The notes: generated from the sequence alone by a model not told the origin. 64,000 bases of DNA from Paratinospora sagittata (GCA_035771175.1 CM069590.1:58473683-58537682), one strand, 5' to 3'; numbered from the stretch's first letter, positions 22,666 through 36,661 are shown. Numbers and translations: made by a program.

Positions 22666-25600
22666 TCAAACTTTCCCTTCGTATTGGAAGTTCAGTTTGT
22701 AATCATGTTGCAAAGTTGCAAGAGTTCTTCTGCAAGGGCCCTCTGAAAAACAAAAAATTGCAAATGATCAGTAGGCTCCAGCATCAATACCCTCCTATTG
22801 GTTGTCTAATTCTTTCGTTCTTCAGATGAGTTCTGTAGATTGCAAACCTCCCAGAACAATGTGAAGCCGCTGAAGATCATCAGATGAACATGCATCTATT
22901 AAAGCATAAATACCAGGTCTCAATGCCTCATCTATTTCCCTGCCATTTATCAGTAACATTATTTAGATTCAAAACAGCAAGAAACAAAAATGGGAGATAA
23001 GATGAGATTTTTGCTCATTAATAGTAACAATAATCTTCTTGAGACTTGAATATTAAAAGCTAAGGAAGTACCTTTTTATGCCTGTACTTAGTGGACCATA
23101 TCCTGAATAGATCCTTATGTAGTTAGATAGAAAATAAGAACAGAACAACCCATCAACCTTTTGCTGTCTTATCTGCAAACAATGTCACATGATGGACTGC
23201 TTTGTAAAATCATGTATAGTACACATTGAAAGACAAATCTCAACACAAGGTTTACAATCGACAGAAATTGTCCCCAGTGCCGATTCCCAGTCGTAAACCA
23301 TTATGTTCTCATGAAATACTGTGCAAAAGTTTTTTAGTTCAACTGTGGAAACTGTGGTGAATGGATATTTTCTTTAAAATACAGTAGTAACAGAATTGGT
23401 TAGATAAAAGCACTTGTACAGACAAAATTAATGATTGAATTTTATTGAGATAAATACAAGCATGGCAGTACCACACTGATAATCAGAATTAGAGAAACAT
23501 AGATCTTTTTATTATCAGTTGGGATAAAAGCAAGACTAAATGTTGGTAAGCCTTTCATGAGCAGTGAAATTATGAGGTTGGATCATTAATCCAAAATCTA
23601 CAAGACAACAATAAAATTTAAAAAAAAAAAAAACTTTAAAGTGATATGCTGTCAACAACTAAAAGCCTAAATGGCATAGGGACCAGCAGCAGTTCATTGA
23701 CTGCAGCTGATGTACCCAGACTCAAGTTCAAAGCTAAATTTATGGTGGAAGCCTTCAGGGGCAAGGATTCTACTGGAGTGGTGGGGGGACAATGGACAAA
23801 AGAAACATTTCTGATATGAACCATAAGAATCAAGTTACAATTAGACCAGAAAAATTAATAAATATGTACTACACATCCCACAAGAAAGAAACAAGCATAA
23901 AGTACGCATGTCCATGCTCAAAAGGATCAAGTCATAGATTTGGAATAAATCAAATCTTTGGTTATGGATGCACACAAAGAAGAACACATTTTTTTTTAAT
24001 AAATTGGATGTCACTACTGTACAACAAAATGAAGCAATAAACTGTACAATAACAAAGTCTTATCCCAACTAGTTGAAGTCTGCTGCATTAATTTCAATTA
24101 TGGAGTATGCATCTTGTCAAAAAATTTAAATACATCATACTTTCCTAAACTCTTCATTTAAAAGACTAGCTTACTAACATTCTTGATATAAGAGCAAGTC
24201 CTCCGGCATCACCTGCACCTACGAGTTTCAGGGTCTCACCAAGCATCGCACCAAGAAAATAAACAAAAGTAATGTAGCTACTCCCAGGCTCCCAGCATCA
24301 AAAGTTATAGATAGTATTATAAAACAATGCATAATATTGGAAGCATAGTTAAGAAGAAGAATGACATCATGATGCTAAGTTTCCAATATCACAAACCTCT
24401 TCATAAATCCTCCGAAGAAAACTGGCACATTTTATGCCTTCTTGTATGCCCCATGCAAAATAACCTTTGAGGTGAACTAAATCATTATCAACAGCCTCCA
24501 AACAGTGAATCAGAATATTTACCGACTCTTCAAGAAGAGAGATGCATCGCTCAGATTCACTAGAAATACAAAACAACTTTATAAGAAAAATATATCATCT
24601 CAATATTCAATTTCATCAAGTTACAGCATCACGGAATAAACTCCTAAACCCTAAACATGCTAAAACAAAATTAAAAGACAAGAACAAAATTATGAGAATA
24701 GATTTGTCAGCTCACAATCATTCACCGCTAACTAATGTCACCATATCTAGGAACAGAAAGAAAAAATTCACATAAAAACATTATAAACTTTAATAAAGAT
24801 CCAAAGGCCTTGATACGCATACCTTTTATGATGCCTAAGAACAGTAGACAATAATCTGCAGCATGCAGCAAACAGGTCCACTGAGAACTGTGAATCTACT
24901 ACATCGTAAAGTGAGCCTCCTATGGCTCTTGAATCTTGGTCAGATAAGGGCCTAGAGTAGTTAGATGGAGTATGGGAAGATCTTAGTTTATGAAAATATT
25001 GAAAAAGTGCCGCTGGCATACGCAGAGCCTGCCCAACATGGGATGAATCCATTTCAAATAAAGATTTTCCAGCTACTTTTGCAAGCACCTCAACACACAT
25101 AAGAATGATGGACCCAGGATCTGGGTTCAGCTCACTTCCACAGCTGGCTGATTTCCTGTAGAAGATAAGTGGTCCCTGCAAATGAAGCACTATGTTGAAC
25201 AAAGCACCGGTTAAACTTTGGATGTGTCTTTTAAGCACATTCAAACGCTTTCGTCCTGCAAAGTATATTTCGTATCAGAATATGAGTGTGACTAGTCATC
25301 AAAATACTCAAAATGCTATAATAACTATGGTGGTGTGTACATTGAGAAATAAAAAAAAATTATTAGATTATACCATACATTAAGCAATTTGACATGTGTG
25401 GATACTAGTCATTACTTTTTTTTTCTTCAGGTATGATTTCCAAAATTGATGATGTAAAAAAGAGAGAAGAAACAGTACGACAGCCGACCCTTTACATTAA
25501 ATATCATGCATTCATTCTGGAATGACTGCATATTTCTATGTCAAAAAACTGCAAGAATCTCTACGGTAGGATCCAAGTTAGCACCAGATAATAAATTTCC

Positions 25601-28600
25601 ATCACATGTATCCTTCAAGTGTTATATTGTTCCAAATCCACAGCTTCAATAAATTTCAGTCCTCCAAATAACACCATATGTTAAGGAGCAATCACATCTA
25701 AACTAATTGATAAAACATGATAAGTGAGGAATATTTTAATTCAATAACAGAGAGAGGAAAAACCTTAGTTTATTTATCCCAAATTCTCTAGTTGACTGAA
25801 CAAGTCGTATCCCTATTCAATTCCATCAAGACTTGAGAGCCACCTTTTTGTTAAGTCAAGTGTCTTCAACTCTGCTCTCATTACCATACGGTCCGTAACT
25901 CAAGTCCATTCTACTACTTTGATCAAAGAAGATTTCCACCCAAAAGCAGATCGGCACATATATCTACCAAAAATTTAAATAAATAAAGAAGACATGAACT
26001 TATTCAATGGGACAATGATCCCGAATCACCTAAAATATGAGCTAAGGTCAAGGACTCCCTAACATAAATTCACTCCATTCCTTCTAAAAGCTACATAGTT
26101 CTTACCACCCAAAGAGAATACATATCTTCGCTTCATTTTTATGCTTCTTACATGATTACATCTTCAAGTGTCTTAAAATCTGACAAGCTATAATTGAGAA
26201 ATACAAGTGAAACTCTGCTACTTCCAGAGTTGGACAGGAAGCAACAAGGAAGTAAAACCATTGAAATTTTACAAGATCAAAAAATGCATAATCACTATGT
26301 TTCCCAATCCCATGTACAATTGTCAGATCCAGGTGTGTCTCTAGAAGCCAAGTTTGCTCATTTAGCAAACTAGAGATCACAGGAACTTGGCTAAAGTGTC
26401 CAAAATTTGAATATGGGAACCTAGACATGGGCTATATTTATTCTTCAAGCCTATATTCTTTTACTTCTTCTTCTTCTTCTGTTTTCTCTCGTTTTTCTTT
26501 TTCAACTTATTTGGCTCTATCTCCCTACCCCCTCCCTCCTTCCTTTTCCCTACGCAAAATTCTTCAGATTATTTTTCTTTTGTATTTACACCTCTGCTGC
26601 CTTCTTTCTTTTTCTTTTCTTTTTTATTTATTTATTGTTCTTCCCTCATTTTAGAAACTTTCACTCGTTAGTTATTTTCTTCTTTTTTTCTTCTCTCTTC
26701 TTTCTTTAGAAATCTACAAAACAAAGTCAAAATGTAAATCTGAAGTGTCAGACGCATATCATATGTTCATGTCCATTTCTGTAACGTGATGGGCCAAAAT
26801 TGATAATTTGTGTTGGAGTGGAAATTCCAGGTAAAATTGATAATTTGTGCTGGAGGGAACCTAAAGTACCTGAAACAGATTCCAGAAGCAAATCAAAACA
26901 GTCAACACCAGCAGCAACAATCGAGGAAATCTTCCCACCATTCTCACCTTCAGTAATAATTTCATAGATCATGTTGCGGCCATCCCGCACCCCTACCAGT
27001 GCTCTTTCAAGAGACTGTACAGCAGTGAATAGATGCAATTCAAATGCCTTCTGGATGAAGACTTTAAAGGATATCCTGAGTCTAGCTTTGAATTCATCCA
27101 AGCTGTATGGTCCGTGGCCAACAGTTGATTTGAGTGAACCAATTTCACCACTGAGTGTCTTTGTGCTTGATTCTGTTTCATGAGATGCTAGACTAGCCCC
27201 TTTACCCTGTAAAGTAATGCATCTCCCTATAGCCCTTAAATGGACATCAATCAGATTTGCATACAAATCTCTAGATAAAGCAGGATTGGTCAAGGAAATA
27301 TAGCTTCCCAAAACCTCTATATAATTTAGAACACCATCAATCCAAACAAAAGAGAACGGGTGTGGCTCCTTAACCATTTCTGCTAGTTCTGATAACAAAA
27401 ATTGTGAAGTACCAATAAAGAAGGCCATCGAACATGATGGCAAAGTATGATGGCGGACATACAATTTCAGCCTTAGGATGGCTGATGATGCAATAAAGAG
27501 TTGTCTGACTAAAAAAGCAACATCAGGATTCTTCCCTTTCAACAAGTCTCGCAACAAAGGTTTTTTGAGATGTTTCTCGAATGATTCAGCCTCAGTCATT
27601 ATATTAGTATCACAGTCTTTGTAGCCCAATTGAACTTTCTTTTTCCTAGTGCTAGAACAAATAACATCATTCATTTCAGAATACTTTTCATTTTCTAGGC
27701 CAGCATCAGGATTAATCACCAAGTCATCAGTTCTGCCTGTGAAGTTCTCCTCCTGCCTCCAAGTTGAAATTCCAGTCTTATCTTCCAAGCAATGAACTGA
27801 GGATTCGTGCGATTCACAGTAAAACTTATTCTTTTCACAGTCTGCTTTGGGAAGAATCTGATTATTGCACAAACTTAGAGGCTTGAAAGAATCCTGAAGA
27901 AGTAATGTGTACAAGCAGGAATTGACAAACTTCTGAAACACGGTCACACACAGGTTCAGGTCAGAGTCATAAATAAGCCTTTCTCTCAAAGGTTTTGTCT
28001 CACTGGTGCAACCTTGATCTATGTTGTTCAGAACAGATGCTAGACCCCACAAAAATCCCTGAAAGCAAGAGACTACCGAAGACAGTTTATTCAAATATAG
28101 AAAACTACCACCAGTTTCCAGTTCTTCACTGCAAAGGTCGCTCTTCAGAGAAACAAGTAAGCTTTGTGTTTGTTCCTTTAAGGGCTCAGCCAATAGCATC
28201 CAAGATTTCCAGTCATCAAAACTTTTAGGGTGTTCAACATTTGTAGGCAAATCATTTGAATCATTTCCTTTCACCCAATTAGGAAGATGTGATTCAAATT
28301 GAGGGTTTTCATCATGGACTAGGGACTGAAGTGCAACACTAAACTGACTTTTGCTTAATGTCAAAAACAGGTGTGACGTATGATCCATTAACGAAAACAT
28401 CAAATATTTCAGTTGGTTAGTTTGCTTGTCAGATAATGCATGGAGGAGTGGAAGTACTTTAGAGATAGATTTAGAAATCCATAAAACTGAATATGAACTC
28501 TCAGGCAGCATTGAAATAGGTGAGAATTGCCTAACTTCAACCTTCTCCTCGCAATATGCAATTACCAGACATTTCAATGCCCTTCGACAATACACAAACA

Positions 28601-29064
28601 ATTGAAATAGCTCATACTGCCTCTGCCTTTTCATTTTGTCATGGTAATCTAATAAGCTGAGAATCACAAGCCTGAAAAAGCAAATACATAAATGAGATAA
28701 CTGCAAAATATTGAATCAGGAGCTCTAGCTGTTTTGCTATTCAGCTCTTTAAAGGAATAAATTATTGTCCAAGAAAAAAATCATCAATTAATGAAGCATA
28801 GTGAGCTTCTACGCATTCAAGAATAAAATTAATGTCTAGTTTGGAACTATCAAGACCTGGACAGAGACAAAGAAGCACACGTATAATTATTTCTTATCGG
28901 AAAATAGTTGATATAAGATAAGATGACCATGTCAACAGGCTCAACACAAGCATACATGGAGACCTTAGATTCCAGTTTCCACAGTCAGAAGCTAGATTTA
29001 AGATCGCGGAATGATTAAAAATATGAATTATGGAAGTGTACAAATTTCATTTTTCTTTTTTCTT

Positions 29065-29097
<33 letters not shown>

Positions 29098-32000
29098 TTT
29101 TTTTGAGAAGAAACAATGTTAGTAGTTAGTTGTATAACCAGCTCCATCACAAGATCGTACAGTCGGGGAGGAATCAGGCCGGTTCCTGACCTATTAATCC
29201 CCCTGGGTGAGGCAGTGGCAAGAGTTGAACATGAGACCTTTGGGTTCCAAAGCCACCTCTTTACCAACTGCACCTAGGACCTTACAAATTTCATTTTTCA
29301 TCAACGTCAACATGTGTTGACTGATAAATATTAGTCCAGAAACATGAGAAGCTACAAGCCTACAACATGCAGGGGTTTATTGAGAGAATACAAATGAATT
29401 CAATAATTAAATTAGGACCATAAAATATGGATATTGAATGTCCACCATAAATAAGTTATATACCAAATGAATAATTCCAGATAGTAGGAACCTCTGCAGA
29501 GAATTTAACCACAAGGGAAGGCTCCATCCCAAGTTTTCCCTCTATTGTTGATCCCTGTTCTATCAAAATCCCAATGCTGGTAAAACCTATATCAAAATTA
29601 ATGAACTAGCATCCATTTATTGAGAAAACACTGATCTACTCGAGATAACCGTGGTAATTACACCTGTGCAAGTGGCAAGCTTGCACAACTGATCCCAAAC
29701 TCAGGTAAAGGAGACAATTGCATTAGGTTGACACTCGATGAGAAATAAATTAAATAATGTCAAGCTGCCGCCAAAGAAAGAAGCTTGAAGCAAATAGCAA
29801 TCTTCTTTATTTGCAGGGCCAAATATGATCAAAATGATAGAATAAGATTCATATAACTGAACCTAAATATTTTAGATAAGGTTCAACAATGTTGATGTCA
29901 TTGACATTGACCACAACTATCCCTCTAAACCAAGTCTGGCTTTTATTCCGAGAAAAACTTTGGAAGTCCCAAAAGTCACATATTTTCTTTCATTTTGATA
30001 GGAAAAAATTATATGGTGGAACGCAGATATAAGAAGTCTCCTACATATGACTATAAGTGCTCCAAAATTTCAGCTTTTCTTTCTCTCTCTTTTATTATTG
30101 ATAAGAACAAAGATATATATTAACAATAAGAGAGCCAAATACAAGCTGAAAAACAAGGCAGAGGACCAGAAATCCCCCAGAAAGAAAAGCAAAAAAAGGA
30201 GCTAGAACAAATCTCAGATCATCTCTACATGACCTTCCAAAAATCAAAAGTATTAAAAATATGGTTAAAAAAAAAATGTCCCCTACAGAATCCTAATATA
30301 GACTCATAGGGAAATATGAACATAAAACTGTGTACAAAAGGCAAGATTAGGTAAAACTAACCTCTCAAGATTGAGAATATAAGATGCAGAAGATTAGGCA
30401 AAACTAACCTCTCCAGATTGAGAATATAAGATGCATAAACTGAAATATATTTTGAGTTTATGTAATTCTTTGGCATCCAACATAAGAGATCGAGTAGATT
30501 TTGAGAAGCCCTAAGCTTCATGCTACCATCTGTGAATGAACCAAATGGAAGACAATCTTGTCCAATTTCTGAAAGATCATCATGTGGCTCTTCATTCAGA
30601 ACTAGTGGCATGTCATCAAGTTTCCTTAAAATCATAGGCAAATCCTCCAATGAATTGAACTCAACATCCCTTAACGAAGAATCACACAATAGAGGCAATA
30701 CTAATTTTTTCAAGGCATGACAAAATGCTGAGGTCAAAAGCCTGCAAAAAGACTAGGACAAGTAAAAATATAGACATCAGAATCTAACTGTTGAAGGAAC
30801 TTAATAAATAGGATATAAAAAGCAAGTATAAGGAAGCTGTAATCAGATGATAACATGGAACAAAATGAAGGGGGAAAGTTCCATACAATAAAAAATAAAT
30901 TGAAGGGGAAAAGAGAAGAAGGAAATTGGATGACAATAATATATTCTTACTTTTTGTTCATAGAAAACAGTGTGGCTGAGAAGCTCAAGGGAGATTTTAC
31001 ACATGGTAACTTTCTGATGACTATCAGATCTGTGATCTCCACAGTCCTTGGAACAGCTCATAGAGAATGAATCACTCAGAAATAAATAAGACAGGAATTT
31101 CTTTAAGTTCTTTTTAGTAGCATGAGTGCACCAAATATCAGCATTATGGCATACCATCCACCAAATTGCAGTAGGCAATAACTTCTCTGTCACAGAGCAG
31201 ACACCCAAATCCCATGCATCATCTTCGCGTCCAGTTTGCACTTCTTTGCACTCGGAAATTACCCAATCACCATTACAGATAGATTGGACCTTTTCTACCA
31301 CTAATGGTAGATAACCCATGAGAAAGTCAGTAATATCTGCTGCCTCTTGTTTGAAAACTGAGATACGTTTCTTACACTTACTTTTTCTATGATTTACTGG
31401 CAAGTCAGCACTGGCCTCTGATTTCACTTCAACCTGCCGAACAGCCCTTCCATGTAAGAATTCAAAATCTTTTATCTGCCTATTAAGGTCAACAAGCCTT
31501 TCTAAAGCCATGACATGTAGTACATAAATAAGTGGTGCGCATTCTACTGGAGTTCCCTGAAAACAGATGCCTGAAACAAATTTTACAATGGTCAAAAGTG
31601 AATGTGAAGGCCTAGCCATCCAAGAGAAATAACCTTCATCTTTCCAGTCTAATTCCTCCATCCAATCCTTTCCAGAGTAAGCTGTGAATAGATCACCCAT
31701 TGCTGCTGACATCTTTCTAGATAAACCAGGAGGCTTGAGGCTAATTGATTGCCTGTACAAGCTTCGGCAGGAAGTGTAGAGACGGAAAAAAAATAAGAAA
31801 ATCCAGGAAGCAATCGACCCAACAGTCAGCAAACCATTGTTGCCACCAGTGTGGTTATGATTGTTAAGCCTTATTCCTGTAACAGAAAAAAGGAATTCAT
31901 TGACGCTACCTTGTTGTCTTTCAACAAGACTACTCAAGCTTGGACAAATTGCCATCAACAGGTCCCTTGTCGAGTTTCCCATGAGAATAGAGTTACCCAT

Positions 32001-35000
32001 CGTGACTACACAATTATCCAAAAAAAGTGAGTAGACCTCAGACACGGCTCTTCCAAGAAGTTCAGCTTGCAAAACTAAATATGAGATGCTGCAATGTTGT
32101 AAATGTGGTCCTCCAAACTCTTCAACATGATCCCTTGGAGTATTGCCCTTCATCCATTCCAAAGATTCCAAAACATCCATTATTAAGTGTCGGATGCACC
32201 CACTGGCTTGCCCTTCTGGTATTGATTTGATGGCAGTGGAGATTGTAAGCCTGAACTCTTGTGAGCACAACAACACTGCCACTGATTTCATGCATATTTC
32301 AGACGACAAAGAAGGTCTGGTGGATAACAATCTTGAATAATCCATTTCACTCTCCTTGTCACAAAATCCAAATAGCCTTATTGCTTTACACAAGGCAAAA
32401 ATTGGGGTATTAACCTGCACAAATAGCAAAATAAGAAGCGTATAACATGACAAAACAGAAAGAAGAAAGTTGAAAGACTTGAAACAAAAACACAGACCAA
32501 GAGACAGCCAAAATCAAAGGACTATTATTGCAACAAATAATGGATGCATACGTTTATACTAGAATTTCAAGAAGTTCCTGATATTTCAAGCACCCATTTG
32601 CTGCCGTTTGGTATGGTAGAATTCTGATTTTTTTTTATTTTTTTCTTTCAGTAGGATTTGTGAGATTGCCAATCGGAAAAAGGTTTGGGAATAAATGTTT
32701 TTGGCCAACTTACACTTTTGGTTAAAAGTAGAACACGCACCTCAAGGAAACATATCTTTGAGAAAAATATTTCCATAGAGTTTGTTCATTTATGTTTTCA
32801 AAGCAGTCATTTGGGCCTTTTAAAAAATTGCCTACGAACCCAGGAAGTTGGCCCCCAACACTTGTAAAGCTTACGCAATGCCACCGATAAATTGCTTGTA
32901 GAAATTAACATATTTTTTATTCATTTGCTTCAAAAATTACAAGAAGCGTGAGTGCAGACTTAAATGGCTGCATGCTTTCTCACGTATTTGACTATTTAAA
33001 ATCTAATTCTTCAGGGTCTAAGAAGAAATTTGAAACTAAAACCTACACTTAATAATCACATATTATTCCATAGGATCAATTTACTAAACAAGAACATAAA
33101 ATTCAAATCTAGTACTATGATGGAATGTTCTATGAAAAGTAGGACAAATAAATATGTGCGCAACTTCACAACCCTATAGAGCAGATTTTGTTTAATCGGT
33201 TGCTAAAAAAGAAAAATTAGAAGCCATTTCCAGATAAAAAAGAGCCAGAAAACTTATTTCTCGTAGTAAGAGGAGAATATATAAATGATTCTGCAGTAGT
33301 GACTGAATACAGTAAAAAGTGGCGTTCAACAATCAAAACAACTTCACCCAGACCTATGTCCACCAATGTAATGCGCAAATTCAGCTTCTACGGTAGTTAA
33401 ATGAGTACTTATTGCAATACAATTGGTGAGTGTTTTACCCACCTGCCGGAGCTCATTGTAGACATTAATCAACTGAGATCCGAAATGCAGAATCTCTGAA
33501 GTCAATGAGCATCCACCTGGAGAATTCGGGGCAGACATACCAATTGCGGAGTATACAAAAACTATTAACCATAAGTTCACCAACTCATCTCCAACAACCT
33601 GATATTCAATTTCTAAAAAATACCCAAGAGAAATGATAATCTCCTTAGCTACTAAAGGCAGTGCTTCTATGATTCTCTGATCATCTGTCTTCAAATATGA
33701 CAACCAGGTCAGATGTATTCTAGTAGAAAAAGAAAGAATTGTCTGGTAGATCTCCTTCAAAAAATTTAGGCATGCTCCTTCAGAGGTGTCCTCTGTTCGA
33801 ATATATATTTTTTCGTGCATAAAGCCAGCAAGAATCTTGTTGGTTGATTTGAGAGTGCAATGAGCATCCAACAAAATAGGGCCCATTTCCAACTCAGTTT
33901 CAGCATATCTTTTAAAATTGAGCAGAAAAGGTTCCATAAACTGTACAAAGAGATCAAAGATAGACTTACTAGTTCCGGGGTCCAGCCTACTTGAAGAAGA
34001 AGAATTTTTTGATGTGGAATTACTTTGCATGGCAGAAACCTTGGTTAGAGAATCAGCATTACTATTTACCATTTTTTCTGAAATCCTTGTTTTCTCTATT
34101 ATAGCAGTTTGATCAGAGAGCACTGGAACTCCCTTTTGCTTCTTTACCCTAATAACAAACAAGCGAAACAGATCCCCCACGCCATCCAATGAAGAGATTT
34201 TCTTCTGAAAGATAATGTTTTCTAACTTCTTAAACAAATGCCTATGATAACTCTTGATAACCACTTTCGAATCTTTTCCTTCTTTTTGGCTGGGATCGAT
34301 ATACTTCTCCACACCACGAGTGCTTAAAAACCCATCAACATGAGTCGGATGAAACAATCCATCTGACAATATATCTTCCACCAATTTCATTAATTTTCTT
34401 GTCCATACAGAATTGCTATCTTCAGTTGTTATATGCATGTCTACCAACAAACTTAGCAGTTTCTCAAGAAGTCTATCAACAAATACAGGAAAAATATTTT
34501 TCGGGCTTGGGTGAACCCTTAAAAAGTTAGCAAATGGCTCAAGCACCAGATATGAAAAATGTAGCAGAAAATGTAGAGAATTTTCGCCAGTGACTTCAAC
34601 GGAGTAGACCTTCTGAACCAGAACCAATACCTCTGCAACAATTGAAGCCCACTGATCCGTAGTAGCATTTAGAATCATGTCACGGGAAGAGAATAATAGG
34701 GATAGGCAATGCGGAATGAGTCCATATAATTCGAAACCTTCGCCTGAAAAACCCAATTCTTGGCTATTCAATATTGACAATGCATCCATAGCAACACAAG
34801 AAAATGCTCGCAATAAATTCGACGAAAATTTCAGTGGAACGACCAGAGTTGCAGCTCCCTCCAGACAGAATTTGAAAATCTCCCAGCATCTGAAGTCCAA
34901 ACAAGCCTCCATTGTCCCAGGCCGAGGTTTCTTCCCTTCAACCCAAATTTTCTTGTCTGGAGAAATCAATAGAGACTGAATCCAGCTATTAAGAAACGCA

Positions 35001-35436
35001 ATTAACCGCGCCATGCTCACAGTCTCCACGTTTTGATCCATTCCATCTGTTCCTCCGCTAAATTTCGTAGATTTCGCGAAATCAAATGCAATTTCTACCT
35101 TCCTACACGACAACAAACCCTAATTTATTGCAATCGGAATCAAAACAAACTGACAATACAGAATCAAATGCAGAACAATGGAGTAGCTAACCTTTGAAGA
35201 TCGAGTTCTTTGTTCTGAAGAGATAGAATCAAGTCCAAGTTGCGCCATGGTCCACCCCGTTTAAGATTATGTTTGATTTCTGCCTGTTCTTCGATCTTTT
35301 CTTCTGGCGATTGCTCCTTGGTTGCTGAATGAATGAATCGAACAGCTTTTGAGCTTCTTTCCTTTTCTTCGGAATCTCTGAGTTTCCGCTTCTTCTTCCT
35401 GCGTTTCTCTTCTGGTTCTCTTCTGAAATCCGCCAT
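22666..35436 (-). CDS. URB2: Urb2/Npa2 family nucleolar pre-60S biogenesis protein
   Basis: In yeast, Urb2/Npa2 is a nucleolar factor of the earliest pre-60S particles, acting with Npa1/Urb1, Dbp6, Nop8 and Rsa3; plants have one large homologue. Eleven exons join in phase: 35192-35436, 33443-35102, 30951-32414, 30409-30752, 26870-28671, 24823-25255, 24397-24559, 24175-24288, 23072-23172, 22848-22939, 22666-22742. They sum to 6495 nt, 2164 residues, a normal length for the plant family. The N-terminus has a basic nuclear/nucleolar signal (KRRKKKRKLR, 11-20). Most of the protein is helical, Leu-rich and repeat-like; the conserved Urb2/Npa2 C-terminal domain is in exons 7-11, ending NFQYEGKV. 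Exon 4 needs the distal TAG acceptor, because the nearer CAG shifts the frame. Intron 4 carries a SINE. A telo-box in the promoter suits a ribosome-biogenesis gene. Confidence 0.9.
29039..29299 (-). mobile_element. tRNA-derived SINE in URB2 intron 4, 17-bp target duplication
   Basis: TACAAATTTCATTTTTC occurs at 29039-29055 and 29283-29299, a perfect 17-bp duplication. Between them, on the minus strand, the element starts GGTCCTAGGTGCAGTTGGTAA (Pol III box A region), has a box B-like GTTCAACTC near 29220-29235, and ends in a poly(A) tail (T-run 29056-29104 on plus). The element is about 227 bp and points in the same direction as URB2 transcription. The intact duplication suggests a fairly recent insertion. 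Confidence 0.85.
30080..30262 (-). mobile_element. Probable LINE 3'-end fragment in URB2 intron 4
   Basis: On the minus strand this resembles the 3' terminal part of plant LINEs: a short segment ending in repeated short hydrophobic reading frame, then TTGTTCTTATCAATAATAAAAG. No RT sequence and no clear target duplication are present, so the call rests on general resemblance only. Confidence 0.35.
30345..30438. repeat. 47-bp tandem duplication covering a URB2 splice donor
   Basis: A unit of about 44-47 bp (GATTAGG.AAAACTAACCTCTC.AGATTGAG and onwards) occurs twice with a 47-bp offset. On the minus strand each copy contains the end of exon 4 (ATTCTCAATCT.GAGAG) followed by the donor GTTAGTTTT. 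The model uses the first donor met in transcription (exon end 30409). Confidence 0.85.
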
Positions 35437-35468
35437 TGTTTACCTTGTTCAGAGGTGTCTCTGAGCAA

Positions 35469-35506
35469 GAAAAACCCTTTCAGCCTCTAAAATCTCGTAG
35501 GGTTTT
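35469..35506 (-). promoter_or_regulatory. Telo-box in the URB2 promoter
   Basis: On the minus strand AAAACCCTA (35498-35506) lies about 60 bp upstream of the URB2 ATG. AAACCCTA is the telo-box, common just upstream of plant ribosomal-protein and ribosome-biogenesis genes. On the plus strand AAAAACCCTTT lies at 35469-35480, giving a second related motif in the opposite orientation. Confidence 0.6.
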
Positions 35507-35923
35507 AGATTTTAAAAGGTTTATGATTCAGAATCCCGTGCCGCGCGGGACAGTTTAATAAATAGTTCTGGAGGATCTTCGCCGTTGGTCTGGACTTCGC
35601 GGACCCAGTTATATTCGCTTTGAAAGATTATTAGATCGAACGGACGAGAAAAAAAGACGGCAATGATGATGCGATTGCGATCGTTGGTCCTTGAATATAT
35701 GTATTTTTTTCAATTATCTTTTATTTATTTTTAGAGTTTTAAGGGGAGTTTTGGTGAGCGAAGCCTTGTTATGTCGGTTCATCAACTCCTGGTGCGAGTA
35801 AAAGAGGTGTGTGTGTGCCTTGGTGTGAAATTTTGATAGAAAAAAAATTATCCCACATTAAGGTGCGTCCCTCTTCCCCTTATGGGATTCTCTGTGCGTG
35901 TGGGAGTATTACTGTTTTTATCC

Positions 35924-36124
35924 GAGTAGAATTTTTTTTATAGCTGTAATTAGAAAATAGTTACTAGATTATGTCCGAATGCACGAAAAAGAATTACAAT
36001 ATATTCTCTTAGTAAAAAGTGTGTTTTAAGATTTCTCTTAGAATATCTTGTAATTCTTTTTCGTGCATTCGGACATCATCTAGTAACTATTTTTTAATTA
36101 CAGTTATAAAAAAAAAATCTACTC
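35924..36124. mobile_element. Foldback element with about 76-bp inverted arms
   Basis: The left arm (35924-35999) starts GAGTAGAATTTTTTTTATAG and the right arm (36048-36124) is its reverse complement with only a few mismatches. Both arms contain ATGTCCGAATGCACGAAAAA (direct on the left, complement on the right). Similarity continues a few bases into the 48-bp loop. A transcript across it would form a long stem. No clear target duplication was found. Confidence 0.8.
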
Positions 36125-36661
36125 ATCGTTCGTTTGCCTTAATCCTATTTTTAATCGTTTGGAAATATATATATATTTAACCACTTATGAATGAAAAACA
36201 TAATGATTTATTAAATTGTAATATAGGCATAGAATTTGGTCACCCAAGGTCCAAGGGCCAGTTGAAGGAAATCATTTTTATGGGGCCAAGCAATACTTTG
36301 CCAAGTCAGTTTGTCCAATAAATGAATTTGAATATATAAAATCAATTTATTTAGTTGTAATTCACCAAGTAATTACATTCTTTCACAATTTTTAAACATT
36401 TGTAAGTATAAATAATTATAAAATATTAATTGTAAAAAAAGACAGTGAAATAATATTATCAAAGGAAACTATAGTTAACAAATTTAAAGAGAATGATGGT
36501 AAATGAAATAAAGGGGCTCCGATTAATATATTTATGAGCAATGGTAGCTACGTGATTACAAACAAAAAAAAGAAGCTCAAATTCATGATGGTGTTGTGAT
36601 TTTAAACGAGACAATTTAAAACTCAAATAATCACTAAGTAATGATTGAATTGATATTTTGG

